Positions 25,201-35,989 of a stretch of DNA of 64,000 nt are shown in pieces. The notes beneath the pieces were generated by a model. It did no database searches, was not told where the DNA came from, and saw nothing but the letters and a program-made list of their open reading frames with translations. The number at the start of each line of letters is the position of its first letter. The first letter of the stretch is position 1. Origin of the DNA: Circinella minor (Eukaryota; Mucoromycota; Mucoromycetes; Mucorales; Lichtheimiaceae); assembly GCA_016758965.1 (NCBI GenBank), contig JAEPRB010000017.1:248001-312000 (forward strand). The letters run 5' to 3'. The position numbers were made by a program, and so were the translations under genes.

Positions 25201-26103
25201 TGATAAAAAATTTGATTTTTTTGATACGTATATAATGAAAAAAAAAATCGTAAATATTATTTACTTCAAGAAATTATGCCAGAGTCCTCCGGTAGAATCC
25301 TTGAACACACGAACGATAGCTGTTGCTCGTATTTGACCTCCTTGTAATAAAGGGTCTTGATTAGTTTCTTTGTTACCTTGATGGATATGTTGATGATTAA
25401 CGAGCCGAGTAAATCCCCAATCCTCTTCTTCTTCTGTAAATCGATGCTGGGCAGCTAATAAATGAACCCATTATTATATCTAAGTACTGATATCATTTTT
25501 CATGATTAAAAAGAAATAATGTAACTAGCATTAAATACCCTTCATCACATAATTGGTCGGGTATTTTGGGGATGATAAACTAACTGCAAATTGAGCACAA
25601 GCATACGGTTCATCATCACCATTATTATCTGCAGTACCACTTGGTTCACGCCATTGTAGATATAAAGCAGCGTAAGATTCCCTTTGATCACTTGATGACG
25701 ATGCTGCAGGGATACCTTTGGGAAAAAATAGCAAGTTCCTAAACGAGAGTATTTTTTTTCTTTCATGTTAATATAGAAAATAATAACGCAAAAACATAAA
25801 AACCACATTTACCATGTATGGCCACCCACTTCAAACTTGGGGCCTTCTACTTTATTACTTAAGCTATGAAAGTTAGCAATGTCCCAATGAATGCATTTCG
25901 ATTCAATTAATTCTTCGTCAACTTTGTCAAAAAGTTCATTGCCAATCTCTTCATCTATAAAAATATCATAACAATTTTTTTTAAGAGGAACTGTTATAAA
26001 AAAATATAGATAGACAATAAAATATACTCTTACAATCTTGAACTACAGAAAGTACGTTTGGAGGTTTAGTTAAAAAATCAACTGGACGATAAGGTGGAAG
26101 CTG
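22228..26103 (-). CDS. USP7/Ubp15-like protein with all catalytic residues replaced (pseudo-deubiquitinase), 5' end not found
   Basis: Seventeen exons (26103-26034, 25954-25813, 25738-25539, 25453-25265, 25145-24947, 24841-24750, 24623-24554, 24436-24282, 24177-24080, 23994-23917, 23824-23628, 23520-23468, 23342-23084, 22968-22815, 22729-22621, 22530-22421, 22312-22228) join in frame to about 752 residues. A MATH-type domain comes first (CIHWDIANFHSL, KFEVGGHTWNLLFFPKG). The USP fold follows (LWHNFLNYDSKKHLNIVGIR, LTKSFGWEMYDLFIQQDV, LPPVLHIKLNRFRCSP), then USP7 C-terminal ubiquitin-like repeats. The Cys box reads GATGYLTVLVQ instead of GATCYxNSxxQ, the His box AHAGDISGGKYH instead of HSGDxxGGHY, and the third-residue site VKFIDERV instead of KFDD. 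The fingers region and C-terminus are shorter than in USP7. No ATG in frame precedes the first exon, so the 5' end is missing or in an unfound exon beyond the transposon at 26.3-26.8 kb. Alternatives: a recent pseudogene with an intact body. Confidence 0.82.
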
Positions 26104-26307
26104 CTATCATAATAATAATAGTAAATGAAGGATAAGTTAAAGAATATAATTTCCTCCCCAGGAGAGTATTCTGTGTACCTCATCAACTGTCATGATAGTA
26201 ACTTTTTGAATAGAGTAAAAAAAAAAATGAAGCAATCAATTCTTACATTTTTATATCAATGCTTAATGTTCAATCTAAATTTTGGGGCGCAGCTAATTCC
26301 TGCATTA

Positions 26308-26800
26308 TGTTTTACTGTTTTTGTAGAGCACTCGCAGCGGTCCTTGTAAAAAAAAAGCTTGTAAATTGAGACTTGTAAAAATTTTGTAACACTACAAGGC
26401 AAATACTCACAATGGTCCTTGTAAAATTAGCTTGTAACTTATTTTGAGCTGTTTTTTCTCTTAATCTCTCTTTAACCAATTTAAAATGGATCCTACTATC
26501 ATCAACACCTTTAATCAAGTCGCTCAACAAGTTGTAACGGTGACGGTAGTAGCGATGGTTGGGTTCATTGGTGAAAGCCAAAGTGGAAGTAGTATTAGCA
26601 GTAATGCTGTTATTGTTCATTTTTATTAAAAGTGGAAAGCGACAATTTCTTTTTTTACAAACACTCAAACGTTCCTTGTAATTTTACAAGCTTTTTTACA
26701 AGGACCGTTGCGAGCATAAATTTGTAAAAAAGCTGGTAAACGGAGTTACAGGCTTTTTTTACAAGGACCATTGCGAGTGCTCTTTAGCAGTAAAAAAATG
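26308..26800. mobile_element. Non-autonomous DNA transposon (MITE) with nested terminal inverted repeats
   Basis: Left end AGAGCACTCGCAGCGGTCCT (from 26325) mirrors the right end, whose complement reads AGAGCACTCGCAATGGTCCT (to 26783). The match goes on inward through CTTGTAAAAAAA and outward as a weaker TTTTACTG, so each repeat is about 40-55 bp. Secondary copies of the same end lie inside: ACTCACAATGGTCCTTGTAA at about 26407 and its mirror ACAAGGACCGTTGCGAG around 26699-26715. The core (26480-26630) has a short open frame of no known family. Target-site duplication is not evident, so the superfamily is open. It sits just 5' of the first detectable exon of the pseudo-deubiquitinase. Confidence 0.8.
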
Positions 26801-28220
26801 GACTAACCATCTTTAATTTTTATGTAGAGCATAGAACGCATAATATATCATACATAGCATATTAACCATTAAGTATAATAAAGTACTTTTCAGAGTAGTA
26901 GTTTTTGTATATTAAGCATAGTTCTCTCTGGTTACTGTACAGAAACTGTTAAATATTACATTCATTAAAAGACTTTTTGGTCATTATAAAGACGAGAAAA
27001 AAAATAATACTTATTTATATTGTATAGGTACGTAAAACAATAACCTTTACAGAAAAAGCGGAATTTTAATAGCAGATAACTTTATACCTCGTCTATTGGG
27101 ACATGTTCCCCAGGTAAGATTTACAGTATAAAATTAAGCATTGTAGTTCAGACTTTAGAAGTTTGTTACTAAACCAAGTGTAACGCATTTTACACATTTT
27201 GAATTACATCCCACCTTCCTTCTCTATATAATCTTTGAGATATATTTGATATTCCAGCTGTCGTCAGTTTAATTCAACCTTTTTTGTAACTAGATACCTG
27301 CGTCATGAATTATTATTTTTGCGTATAAATGTTGAAGTACATATAGATAATATACTCACTGAATCTACTGTAGTTAGATCTAGGAACTAACCCTCATTTT
27401 CGTCTATATTGTCATGCTTTAATAATAAAATCAAGAAAAAGAAAAAGAAAGTTTTTTTTCGTGTGAAGTTTTATTTCCTTCTTGTAAAAATATATTCTTT
27501 GCTCAGCAAACATTCTCTTTTGCAAAGTTCTATTGATCTTTTTGATCTATATTTTGCAAAAAAAAAAAAAAAAAAAGTCACTGTAGATCATTTTATATAG
27601 AAAAAGAGATACATAAGATCACTGACAGTCTGCCAGATAAATGGAAACGGGTGCACTAAATTTTTGGGTACTTAGCCACTGAAATTTGGGTACTTCGCCA
27701 CTGAACGAGCTCAGAAGTACCCAAAAGTGCTTGAAGGAAGGTACCTTTTTTTTTTCTTTTTAGATTTTTATTTATTTTTGAGTACTGAGTGTGATGCACC
27801 TCATTTAGCTTAATAATACCCCGTACTCTAGTCAACATTAATCAGTTATATTGAAATTTAATAACAAAAAATAACAAGAATAAGAGTAAAGCTATAAGGC
27901 CCAAAAGGACTCAAACATTGACTTCTTCTATTTTACTTGTACTAGAAAAATTGACTGCTTCACTTTTATTACCAAAAATGGAAGTATCCAAAAATTATGG
28001 CACCCGAAAAAACCATAATTGTAAGTATAGAGGGGTAAAGCTAGAAAAAAAATGGTTTTTGAAAAACGAAACGCCGCAGTCCTGGCACTGCAGTGTGACG
28101 CTGTCAGGGATTTAAAGCCAACATTGGGAATATCATATACGGGGTTATTTGAACGTAACAGGTTCTTATTTTTTTTCTCTTCCTTTACAATTCTTTAGAA
28201 ATTTCTTTTCTATCCCTGTG
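26801..28220. other. Intergenic with one short inverted/direct repeat cluster
   Basis: AT-rich sequence. A stretch at 27061-27120 read on the minus strand gives PGEHVPIDE before a GT donor and would fit in phase to the first pseudo-deubiquitinase exon, but a stop lies four codons upstream and no ATG is available, so it was not joined. The right-hand part, up to 28220, is the promoter of the RRM gene. Confidence 0.4.
27655..27735 (+). repeat. Short direct and inverted repeat around TTTGGGTACTT
   Basis: TTTGGGTACTTAGCCACTGA and TTTGGGTACTTCGCCACTGA follow each other, then AAGTACCCAAAAG occurs about 25 bases later in inverted direction. The arrangement can form a hairpin. It may be the end of an old element; no partner copy was found elsewhere in the window. 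Confidence 0.6.
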
Positions 28221-30457
28221 ATGGCATCTGAAAGCATTAATAGTGCTATTAGAGACTTTTTATCTTCTTTAATCACCTCTAATGGCTCTAATCCAGCCGC
28301 TAATATCTCTGAACCAGCAACAACTATCGTGCAACAAGAACAAGAGCAGCAGCACCAGCAGGAGCAGCAACTGTTACGAGAAGAATTACATCAGAACCAA
28401 ATAGTAACTGAACAACAACAACAACAACAGAAACAGAAACAATACCGACAAGTAATACAAGAGCAGAAGCACAATCCACAGACATCCGAACAGCAACAAA
28501 GATCTAATGGTGTCAAACGATCTCGTAGTCCGGCTGATGAAAGTTTACCTGATGCAGGTAGTTTCAAAAAAGCACATAGAGAAGACGATACCAATAGTCG
28601 CGAAGGCAGTAGAACTAGAAGAAGTAGAGGAGGAAGACGTCAACGTATACGTGAAATTGAGTTAGATCCCCGTACAAGATTAATTGCTCGTCAACTACGT
28701 GGTCAATTTCGTGAATATGAACTTCGTCGTCATTTCGAAATGTATGGTGAAATTCTTGAAGTCACTTTAAAGAACGATGGTGCATATGGATTTGTCCAAT
28801 TTGCAGATGTCGAGTCTTGTGCAGCTGCTGTCGATGGTGAGAATGGAAAGTCTTTACATGGATGTCGTTTAAGTATGCTGAAAATTTCTTCTCTTAAGTA
28901 TAGTAACAAATTGGATGATTTGTGTGTGTTTGTCGCGGCTAATAAATAACACTTTTTCTTTATTACATTAACAAAGAATTAGAAGTGTGTCGTGGAACTC
29001 CACATGCGCTTGATCGTCAATCAATCACTCGTCGAGGTGGCGGTGGCGGTGGAAGTGGCGTGAGTCGATCTCGTAACACTGACACATATATACCAGATGA
29101 TCGACGAGGACGCCGTAATGAATTTCCTTACAGATCTGGTGGTGGTGATGATAATAATAATAATAGAGATGATGAGTATCGTCCACGTCGTCAGGGTAAC
29201 GATAATAAACAACACAATAGTGATCCTTCTTCTGTACCTAAACCTCAGTCCGGTGTTTTTACATCCTCAACTAAGAGAAAAGATTTCCCTCTTCCACGTC
29301 GTTATGGTAATAGCGTACCCGTTGCCCAGGTCATTGCCATGGGTGATGCTGATCGACATTTTATCAGTACTGTGGAAAATACCTTCAGGAGCCATAATAC
29401 GTCCATTCATACCTTATTTTTACAACCTGACAGCGTATCTCGTGATGCCATTGTCAAGCAAATGATCTACGAAGGTGTCAAAGCAGTTATTTTTATCGAA
29501 AAAGGAATGGAAATTGAACGTGAAATTTATCTTCAAGTTTTTCATCGTAATAATGGAAATGATACTGACGCAGTACGATTTGATGGTATGGTAAAAAGAA
29601 AGAGAGAAATGGTGGATTAGATGGATGAACGTGGTAGAATAATAAAGAAAAATGAGTTAGTGTGAGCGGATGGGCATTTGGATTTTTATCAATTTCTTTT
29701 CTTTCTTTTTTTTTTTTTCAAAAAAATATAACCTTTAGAATATGACCGTCTTCATATTGAGGATGCTATTGCCATTGTTCAACGCGATCATCAACAACCC
29801 GCTATAATCGTACCTACTACTTTTGGCGGAAATACAATAGTTCCTTCCCCTTATGGTTTCACACAACCTTCTTCACCCCTTTACCCTCCATTTGGATCAT
29901 CTCTCCCTGTATTCCCTTCCCCCACCACTACTGGTACTACTGCTCCTACTTCTCCTCAAAACGCGCCTAATACCAATGACGCACTTGGTGCTATTGTAAA
30001 TCTTCTTCGGTCTAATTTAGCATCTCCCACTCCCACGTCATTTTCTTCTATGAGAGGCAACAGCAGTAATTGTATTGAATCTCCTACTAATTCTGGTAGT
30101 GCCGGTGCCTTATTACAAGCACTTGGCTTATTAATTAATAACAATGCAGCACAACAACAACAGCAACAACAACAGCAAGCCTTATTATTACAACAATTGC
30201 TAACACAACTTACTACAGGTGGTAATTCTTCACACGGCAGTGTTACTACCGCTGGTACTAACTCGTTTATGGTATCACCAACATCTCCATCACCCAATGC
30301 CCAACCCTCTTCTGTTCAACAAGGACAGTCTCCTTTGATGCCTAGTGTTAATGAACTTGTAGGCAAAATCAATATGATTGCTCAGCGAGTTCAAAATGGC
30401 AACGGTGATATTTTACACCAATCCTCTTCTTCTCAGAACCACTCTAGGAAACGTTAA
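28221..30457 (+). CDS. RNA-binding protein with RRM and anticodon-binding-type domain (NCOA5-like)
   Basis: Three exons (28221-28872, 28977-29585, 29739-30457) join in frame to 659 residues. A Q/E/H-rich N-terminus (residues 40-110) and a basic SR/RG-like stretch (KRSRSPADE, RTRRSRGGRR) precede an RRM: TRLIARQLRGQFREYELRRH (first strand), GEILEVTLKNDGAYGFVQFA (RNP1-like) and LHGCRLKLEVCRG. An RG/RD-rich linker follows. Then VPVAQVIAMGDADRHFISTV and TLFLQPDSVSRDAIVKQMIY lead to GVKAVIFI and, in exon 3, YDRLHIEDAIAIVQ, resembling the class-II synthetase anticodon-binding fold in the animal coactivator NCOA5. A Q-rich and Pro/Ser-rich tail ends the protein. A nuclear role in transcription or RNA processing is inferred from this composition. 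An upstream in-frame ATG (28149) exists but would add a non-conserved hydrophobic stretch, so 28221 is preferred. Confidence 0.8.
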
Positions 30458-31539
30458 GGGTGTCGTCAAAAAAAAAAAGATTATTTGGAAAATGCGCCTA
30501 CCATCATTACCATCAAATATATGAATATCTTTTTTTTATCCATTTGTTTTCAGTATCTCTATAATTCTGATTGTACTTTTTTTTCCTTTTGTTCGTAACC
30601 TTTATGATCATCTTGCTGTTCCCTTACTTTTCCCTTCCACTTTTTTTTCCATATATCGCTTGTTATACATTAATCTGTACATTACATTCTTTTCCTTTTA
30701 AAAAACTCATTATTTCTATTGGCACTATATTTAGCATATTTTTTTTTATTTTTTTACAAAAAGAACGTCCATCTATCCTTGTTTTAATTTTATTGCTTCT
30801 GATATCGAAATAAATTTAACGATCTATATGTTATTTATATGAAACTAGATACAGTATAATAGATCTATCATAATTTGTATGTATGCCAAAGAGAATCCAG
30901 GAGTAACTTTTTTTTTCTGAAAATGTCGTCAGTGGCATTGAAGAAGAAAAAGGAGCGAAGCCAAGAACGCTTTCTTCTGCTTAAATGCGCTACTCCCAAC
31001 AGTAAGATTTTGCTGTCGGACTCAGTAAGGTTTACGTGTAATGATTGGTGGTCGTTTTTACTACTTTCTTTTGTTGAAAGAACTGCATCAAGGGGATTTG
31101 TTCATTTGTATCCAGACAGCTTTTAACAGCAGGATTGATCATCATGGTGGGTTTTATTTTCAAAAAACATTATCTGTTAAAGAGTACTCGCTATTAATAC
31201 AACAAGAATATGGCAGATAATCTTTGAAACGGACATTATATCATCAAATAAACCAAGACAAAAATTCACGAGATATATATCATACAACCATCATCAAAAT
31301 CATAATGACCTGCATTCTAATAACAATACTATGTTTGTCTGCTTATATTAATGGGAAGATTATTATTATAATCCAATTGCTGCGAATTAAAAGTTTGCCA
31401 GAAAAAAATTGCATGAATTATTTATTATAAAACTACGTCAACAAAATTTGTTTTTGTTCTTTTCTTCCCCCTTCCCTTCTCTTCTTTTTCTTTAAGCATG
31501 CGTACTCTTTTTCTCAAAAATACGTAATAAAAACTAAAA
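30458..31539. other. Intergenic, no gene seen
   Basis: T-rich 3' flank of the RRM gene followed by AT-rich spacer. Short frames (for example 30875-31126) lack family features. CT-rich sequence at 31440-31500 is the old promoter/leader of the histone pseudogene. Confidence 0.45.
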
Positions 31540-31941
31540 ATGGCTCAAGCTGGGAAGACTACTTCTGCTGGTAAAAAATCACGCTCTAGCAAACAAATCT
31601 TCAATTTCCTGTTGGTCGTATTGATCCCTACCTTCGTATGGGTCGATTTACATCTGATATTGGTGCAGCTGCTCCTGTTTACTTGGCTTTTGTCCTTGAA
31701 TACTTGATAGCCGAAATACTTGAATTGACTGAAAAAGATTCCCGTGATAACAAGAAAACGCGTATCACTCCACGACATTTACAATTGACTATTCGTAATG
31801 ATGAAGAATTAAGTAAGTTACTCAACAATGTCATCATTGCTCAAAGTGGTGTCCTTCCAAACATTCATAATACGTAGCTTGCTTCCCAAGAAGACCAAAG
31901 CCAAAAAGGCTGAACAAAATCAAGAAAACGAAGGATCATAA
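31540..31941 (+). pseudogene. Histone H2A pseudogene with two frameshifts
   Basis: The start [18 protein letters not shown] is a normal H2A tail. One base is then missing in AAACAAATCTTC (31591-31602), after which the H2A core continues in another frame: [60 protein letters not shown] and VLPNIHN. A second frame change at 31870-31878 (ACGTAGC) is followed by LLPKKTKAKKAEQNQENEGS and a stop. It is intronless. Several residues differ from canonical H2A (TSDIG for AQRIG, LTEKDS for LAGNAA), and the C-terminal SQ phosphorylation motif is missing. Because the core is still well kept despite two indels, loss is recent, or the locus carries sequencing errors; the divergence makes the latter less likely. 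Confidence 0.85.
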
Positions 31942-33843
31942 TTTCTTTGAATTTTTTACTTTCATTTATATGATAGTAGTACGGATTTTTTAATTTACTT
32001 TTACATTTACGTACTGATATATTAAAAAGAAAGTCAGTTGCGATTTCTTTTAATGGCATTTCAAAAAAAAGATTAACTAACTTATTTTCATTTTCATTTG
32101 ATAATAAATAAATGAGAAGGTTTTTTTTACAGTATTGTTGCATACTTATTCTTCTTTTATGTTGAAGAATGTTAGAATCCATGAAAGAGGGGTATATGAT
32201 GTGTTGTGGATTCTTACATTGCACATAGATTTTTTTTTCATTTATTTATTAAAATATCCATTGATACGTAATAATAAAGAAGAAAGCTGAGTTGTGTGAT
32301 ACTTCTTTTCTCACTATTAAATAAATATGTGACAATTATTCCTTTCTTAATTTACGTTACTAACACATTTTTCTACCTATCACTTTTTTCCTTATTAAAA
32401 TTGTTTGTCTTTTTCTTACTTTTTTTTTCCGTTCAGTATGTAGTCTTAGATCATCTATTGACTATGTATACAGCCTTTTCTTTTTAATACAAGGTAATTG
32501 ACAATAATTTTATTTTGTAGTTTTGAATCAGTATATTCATTAAGCATGATAAAAAAAAAGTTGTAGTAGGCTTTGCTGAGATATGTATAATATATACGAT
32601 ATTCTAAGCTAAAAATTACCCACTCATATGCATTACGAGGGTTAATATTATTATGTATTTTACGAGAAGAATGCTAGGTATAATAAAATACTTCAACTGA
32701 AATGAAAAAAGTGCTCATATTTCAATTGAAATCAATCTAAAGCAAGATAATAGACTATTGTTCCAGGACTCTTGTTACAGTACATTCTAGTGTGAAACCA
32801 CTATAACCCAATAAGATTATTATATCAAGAAATATATATTACGTACGTACACAAAATACGCGCATCGATCTAAATATTAGTTATCGAATGAAATAATATA
32901 TTATAAACGCCACAGTAATGCTAAAATAGTGTGAACACCGTTTTTTTTTTCCTAAAAAGAAAAAAACTCAAACAGTTTCAATTTATAACACAAAAGAAAA
33001 AACCAATAAACGAGTTGCTGATTTGATGATTTGAATTAAGATGAAAAAAAAAATACATACGTAACTTCTCTTTATTCAGTACTTATTACAGCGTTGGAAG
33101 TTAAATTTGACCAGCATGCAAAATAAAAATGAGCCATGATTCGAAAATGAGTCCAAATTTTCAGATTGAACCACCAAGCTAGAAGTTAATCCAAACCAAG
33201 CAAATTCAAGCTACTATGCGTCTCCAAAAATAGCATGGTTATGAATTTGAGCATGACGAGTAAAATTCAGCCTACTCATCGTCCAAAATGAGACTGTCCA
33301 CGAATTATTAGAGCTTAGAAAAGATTCGATTAAATTATTGCATGGTCTAGCAAATCATTGCTTTAATTTACAGATGCTCTATTTTTTTTGGTATAAAGAA
33401 GCAGCGGGCCACACGAACAACAAAACTCATTGCCAAGCAAAGTCAAAGATGTCCTTTGCGATTCACGTATATAGTATTTAATTGTATAATACTATCATAC
33501 GCATCATTCTAGAATAACATCATCATGTACAGTATTTTGTTTTGTTTTCTTCTTCCCACTTGTTATAGCAACTCAACATTTATTGTAAATAAAATGATAG
33601 ACAAAACATATTCTTTATTTGTATATAAACATGTTTACTATATAACAACTTGACTAATCTTATTATAATTTTACAAGGTTTTTGTACTTGATAAGTTGAC
33701 CAATTTTTTTCTCAGAAATGAAGAAATAAAAGAAAATATAAGAATGTTGATGATTAATCGGAAGAAATACGTAGTAAAATATATGTGAATGAGACCAAAG
33801 GAATATAAAAAATGGTTTGGTGTTGTTTTTATGTTACTGTATC
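31942..33843. other. Intergenic, no gene seen
   Basis: AT-rich spacer. Around 33100-33310 the words GCATGCAAAATAAAAATGAG and GCATGACGAGTAAAATTCAG and similar ones hint at weak internal repetition, but no clear unit. No coding potential was recognised. Confidence 0.35.
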
Positions 33844-35308
33844 CTACCGTCTTCGTTTCTTCACGATGCCTGCTTCATCATTTATTGCACTGGCGACTGC
33901 ATCCTTGTCTTGTATCGATGTTTCCAATTTTTTTCTATCCACCTTTGTTGAGATTCTCATAATTTCATTGGCTAAAGAATGTCGTGTTGAACAACTATAC
34001 ACAAATAATGTATAAATATAATTATTATTCATTTATATTGGTTGTATGTGAATATGTATATGTATATGTATATATATATATATACATGTGTGTGTGTGTG
34101 TGTGTTATACGCACATAAGAGTGCGCCGGAGGTTTTGAGTAATTCGTGGCTTTGATGTTTTTGGTTTAATATTATCATTATGTTGACCACAATTTCCATT
34201 TTTACCGTTGTCAGATTGTTGTTTACATTGGTGTTGCTCATAACTATCGCCATGGTTTCCATATCGCGGTATTGATGTTGTTGTTGATGATGATGATGGA
34301 TAGAGCCTCCTCCATATTTACCATGACCTTTACGATGATCACTGGACATCCCTTGCTGATATAGATATTGATTATGATGATGCTGGTTACTATTGTAATT
34401 AGGTCGTCGTTGATGTTGTTTGTTGTATCCAACGTACAATGGATTCATAATAACGGTCATTTAATATAATATATTTAAATACAGCATAAATCAATTATGT
34501 TTCACACGATCACTGGACCCGCGGTGATATTGATATTGACGAGGATGATGATGATTACCACTGTAACCATATTGTAGCTGATGTAGTTGTTGATAATGGT
34601 TATTATTATGGTAACCAAATCGTAATTGATGTTGATGTTGATGATGACTATTAAAACCTTTATGATGTTCATATTGATGGTGGTTATTTCCATGGTTTCC
34701 AGATAATTGTTGATGGTGACGTTGATCTTGAGGATTCGATTGACGTACTTAAGTCTATTATCATGAATATAATTTTTTTTGTCAACTTGAGGATCCTTGC
34801 TGTGGATCGCATCGTTTGAAGATCTTATACATTTTAAAATGTGTACACTTGATGTTAGTAACAAAGATGTTATCATTGGTGTTATTCGATCATAAACACA
34901 TACAACTGTTGTTGCTATTCCATTTATAATTATTTTATCCTCGGTACCAACACTACTGAACAATTCGTGAATTCTTTTTGTGTGTTTGTGCTTGTCATGA
35001 ATGGAATGTTGTGAATCTGTAATCGGATATTGCGAGTGATTGCCTGTTTTACGGTTTTGCTGATGAAAAAGAGAGCAAGCAAACCACCATACGTACAATT
35101 TCACTGCTTTGTTGACCACATCATGGGAATTGTAATATGTTATAGTGTTGTGATGTTGATGATTGTACGTTTGATGAACAATGTTTAGACTGCCTGAATC
35201 ATCATCTTGCAATTTGAACATCTTTTTAGAATCACTCAATAATACTAGATCAGACTTGAGAGAAGCAGGGACATGATCATCGTGGCACCGGTAAAATCGA
35301 GGCGACAA
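33844..35308 (-). pseudogene. Decayed Q/H/N-rich protein gene of unknown function
   Basis: On the minus strand an open stretch (35308 to about 34760) encodes sequence of normal composition (FKLQDDDSGSLNIVH, KLYVWWFACSLFHQQ, IIINGIATTVVCVYDRI). Near 34760-34740 the sensible frame shifts, and a Q/H/N-rich domain follows (QSNPQDQRHHQQLSGNHG to about 34500). A second diverged Q/H/N block lies at 34440-34270 (QQGMSSDHRKGHGKYGGG), with another frame change near 34265, running into KPKTSKPRITQNLRRTLMC. After a possible intron full of TA/TG repeats comes an exon at 33991-33844 (STRHSLANEIMRISTKVDRK ending IVKKRRR). The two Q/H blocks share GGAAACCATGG and SSD words, so one is likely a tandem duplicate. 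Several frame changes and the hAT-like element directly at the 5' side point to a dying gene. I do not recognise the family. A real, intron-rich gene with unrecognised splice sites remains possible. Confidence 0.5.
34047..34106. repeat. (TA)n and (TG)n microsatellite
   Basis: TATATG/TATATA repeats run to about 34084 and are followed by a (TG)n tract to 34105. It lies in the presumed intron of the decayed Q/H/N-rich gene. Confidence 0.9.
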
Positions 35309-35339
35309 TCAAAACATATATAATTTTTTCCTCTTGAAG

Positions 35340-35981
35340 TAGGGATCCGCATAAGAACCGAAGAACCAGAACCGAACCGAACGAGAACTGACTCGGTTCT
35401 AGATAGAGAGAACCGACATTATAATTTAGTGAATTCATGAGTTTTCAACATTATGATGTGAAAACAAACATTAATTGCGAAAATAAAATATAAAGATTGA
35501 GAATGTAGAGCTTTTTTTTCTGTATAAATAAGTATAAACTATTAAAGAACAAAAGTATATGTTTTCTTCAATATGTATTAAGAAAAGAAGAAGATTTTTT
35601 TTTTTTGGCAAGCTGGGAAGGAAATCCCCAAATAGATACGCAGCAACTGATTTTTTTTCTTGCATAATTACTTTTAATAGAACCACACACTAACACCTTA
35701 ATTGAAAATCATCACCTCCATCCTCCAATTAGAAAAAGTAATTTGCTTTTTTTTTATAATAAACGGAGTTTAGTTGAAAAAAAGACTTTTCCTCTTTTTT
35801 TTTTTATTCCACTACTTGTTTAATGAATATAAAAACTTTTGAGTGCTGTATTTTACTTATATTACTTATATTTTGATATTTCTGTTTTTTATAAAATTCT
35901 ATTAAAGTACTGTCGGTTCGTACTAAAGATCGATTTGACTCGTTTCTTATAAGGAACCAAACCGAACTATGAGGATCCCTA
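35340..35981. mobile_element. hAT-like MITE, about 640 bp
   Basis: Left end TAGGGATCCGCATAAGAACC and right end, complemented, TAGGGATCCTCATAGTTCGG form terminal inverted repeats. Both ends carry subterminal AACCGAACC-type words (GAACCGAACCGAAC at about 35369-35382, AACCAAACCGAAC at 35955-35967), a common hAT trait, as is the TAGGG start. The 8 bases outside the ends are TCTTGAAG (35332-35339) and ACTTGAAT (35982-35989), six of eight identical, fitting an old 8-bp target duplication. The interior is AT-rich with no transposase, so the element is non-autonomous. Confidence 0.8.
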
Positions 35982-35989
35982 ACTTGAAT

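Noticed and set aside
26487..26630. Short open frame inside the TIR element (MDPTIINTFNQV)
   Set aside because: About 46 residues, no transposase motif; likely non-coding core of the MITE.
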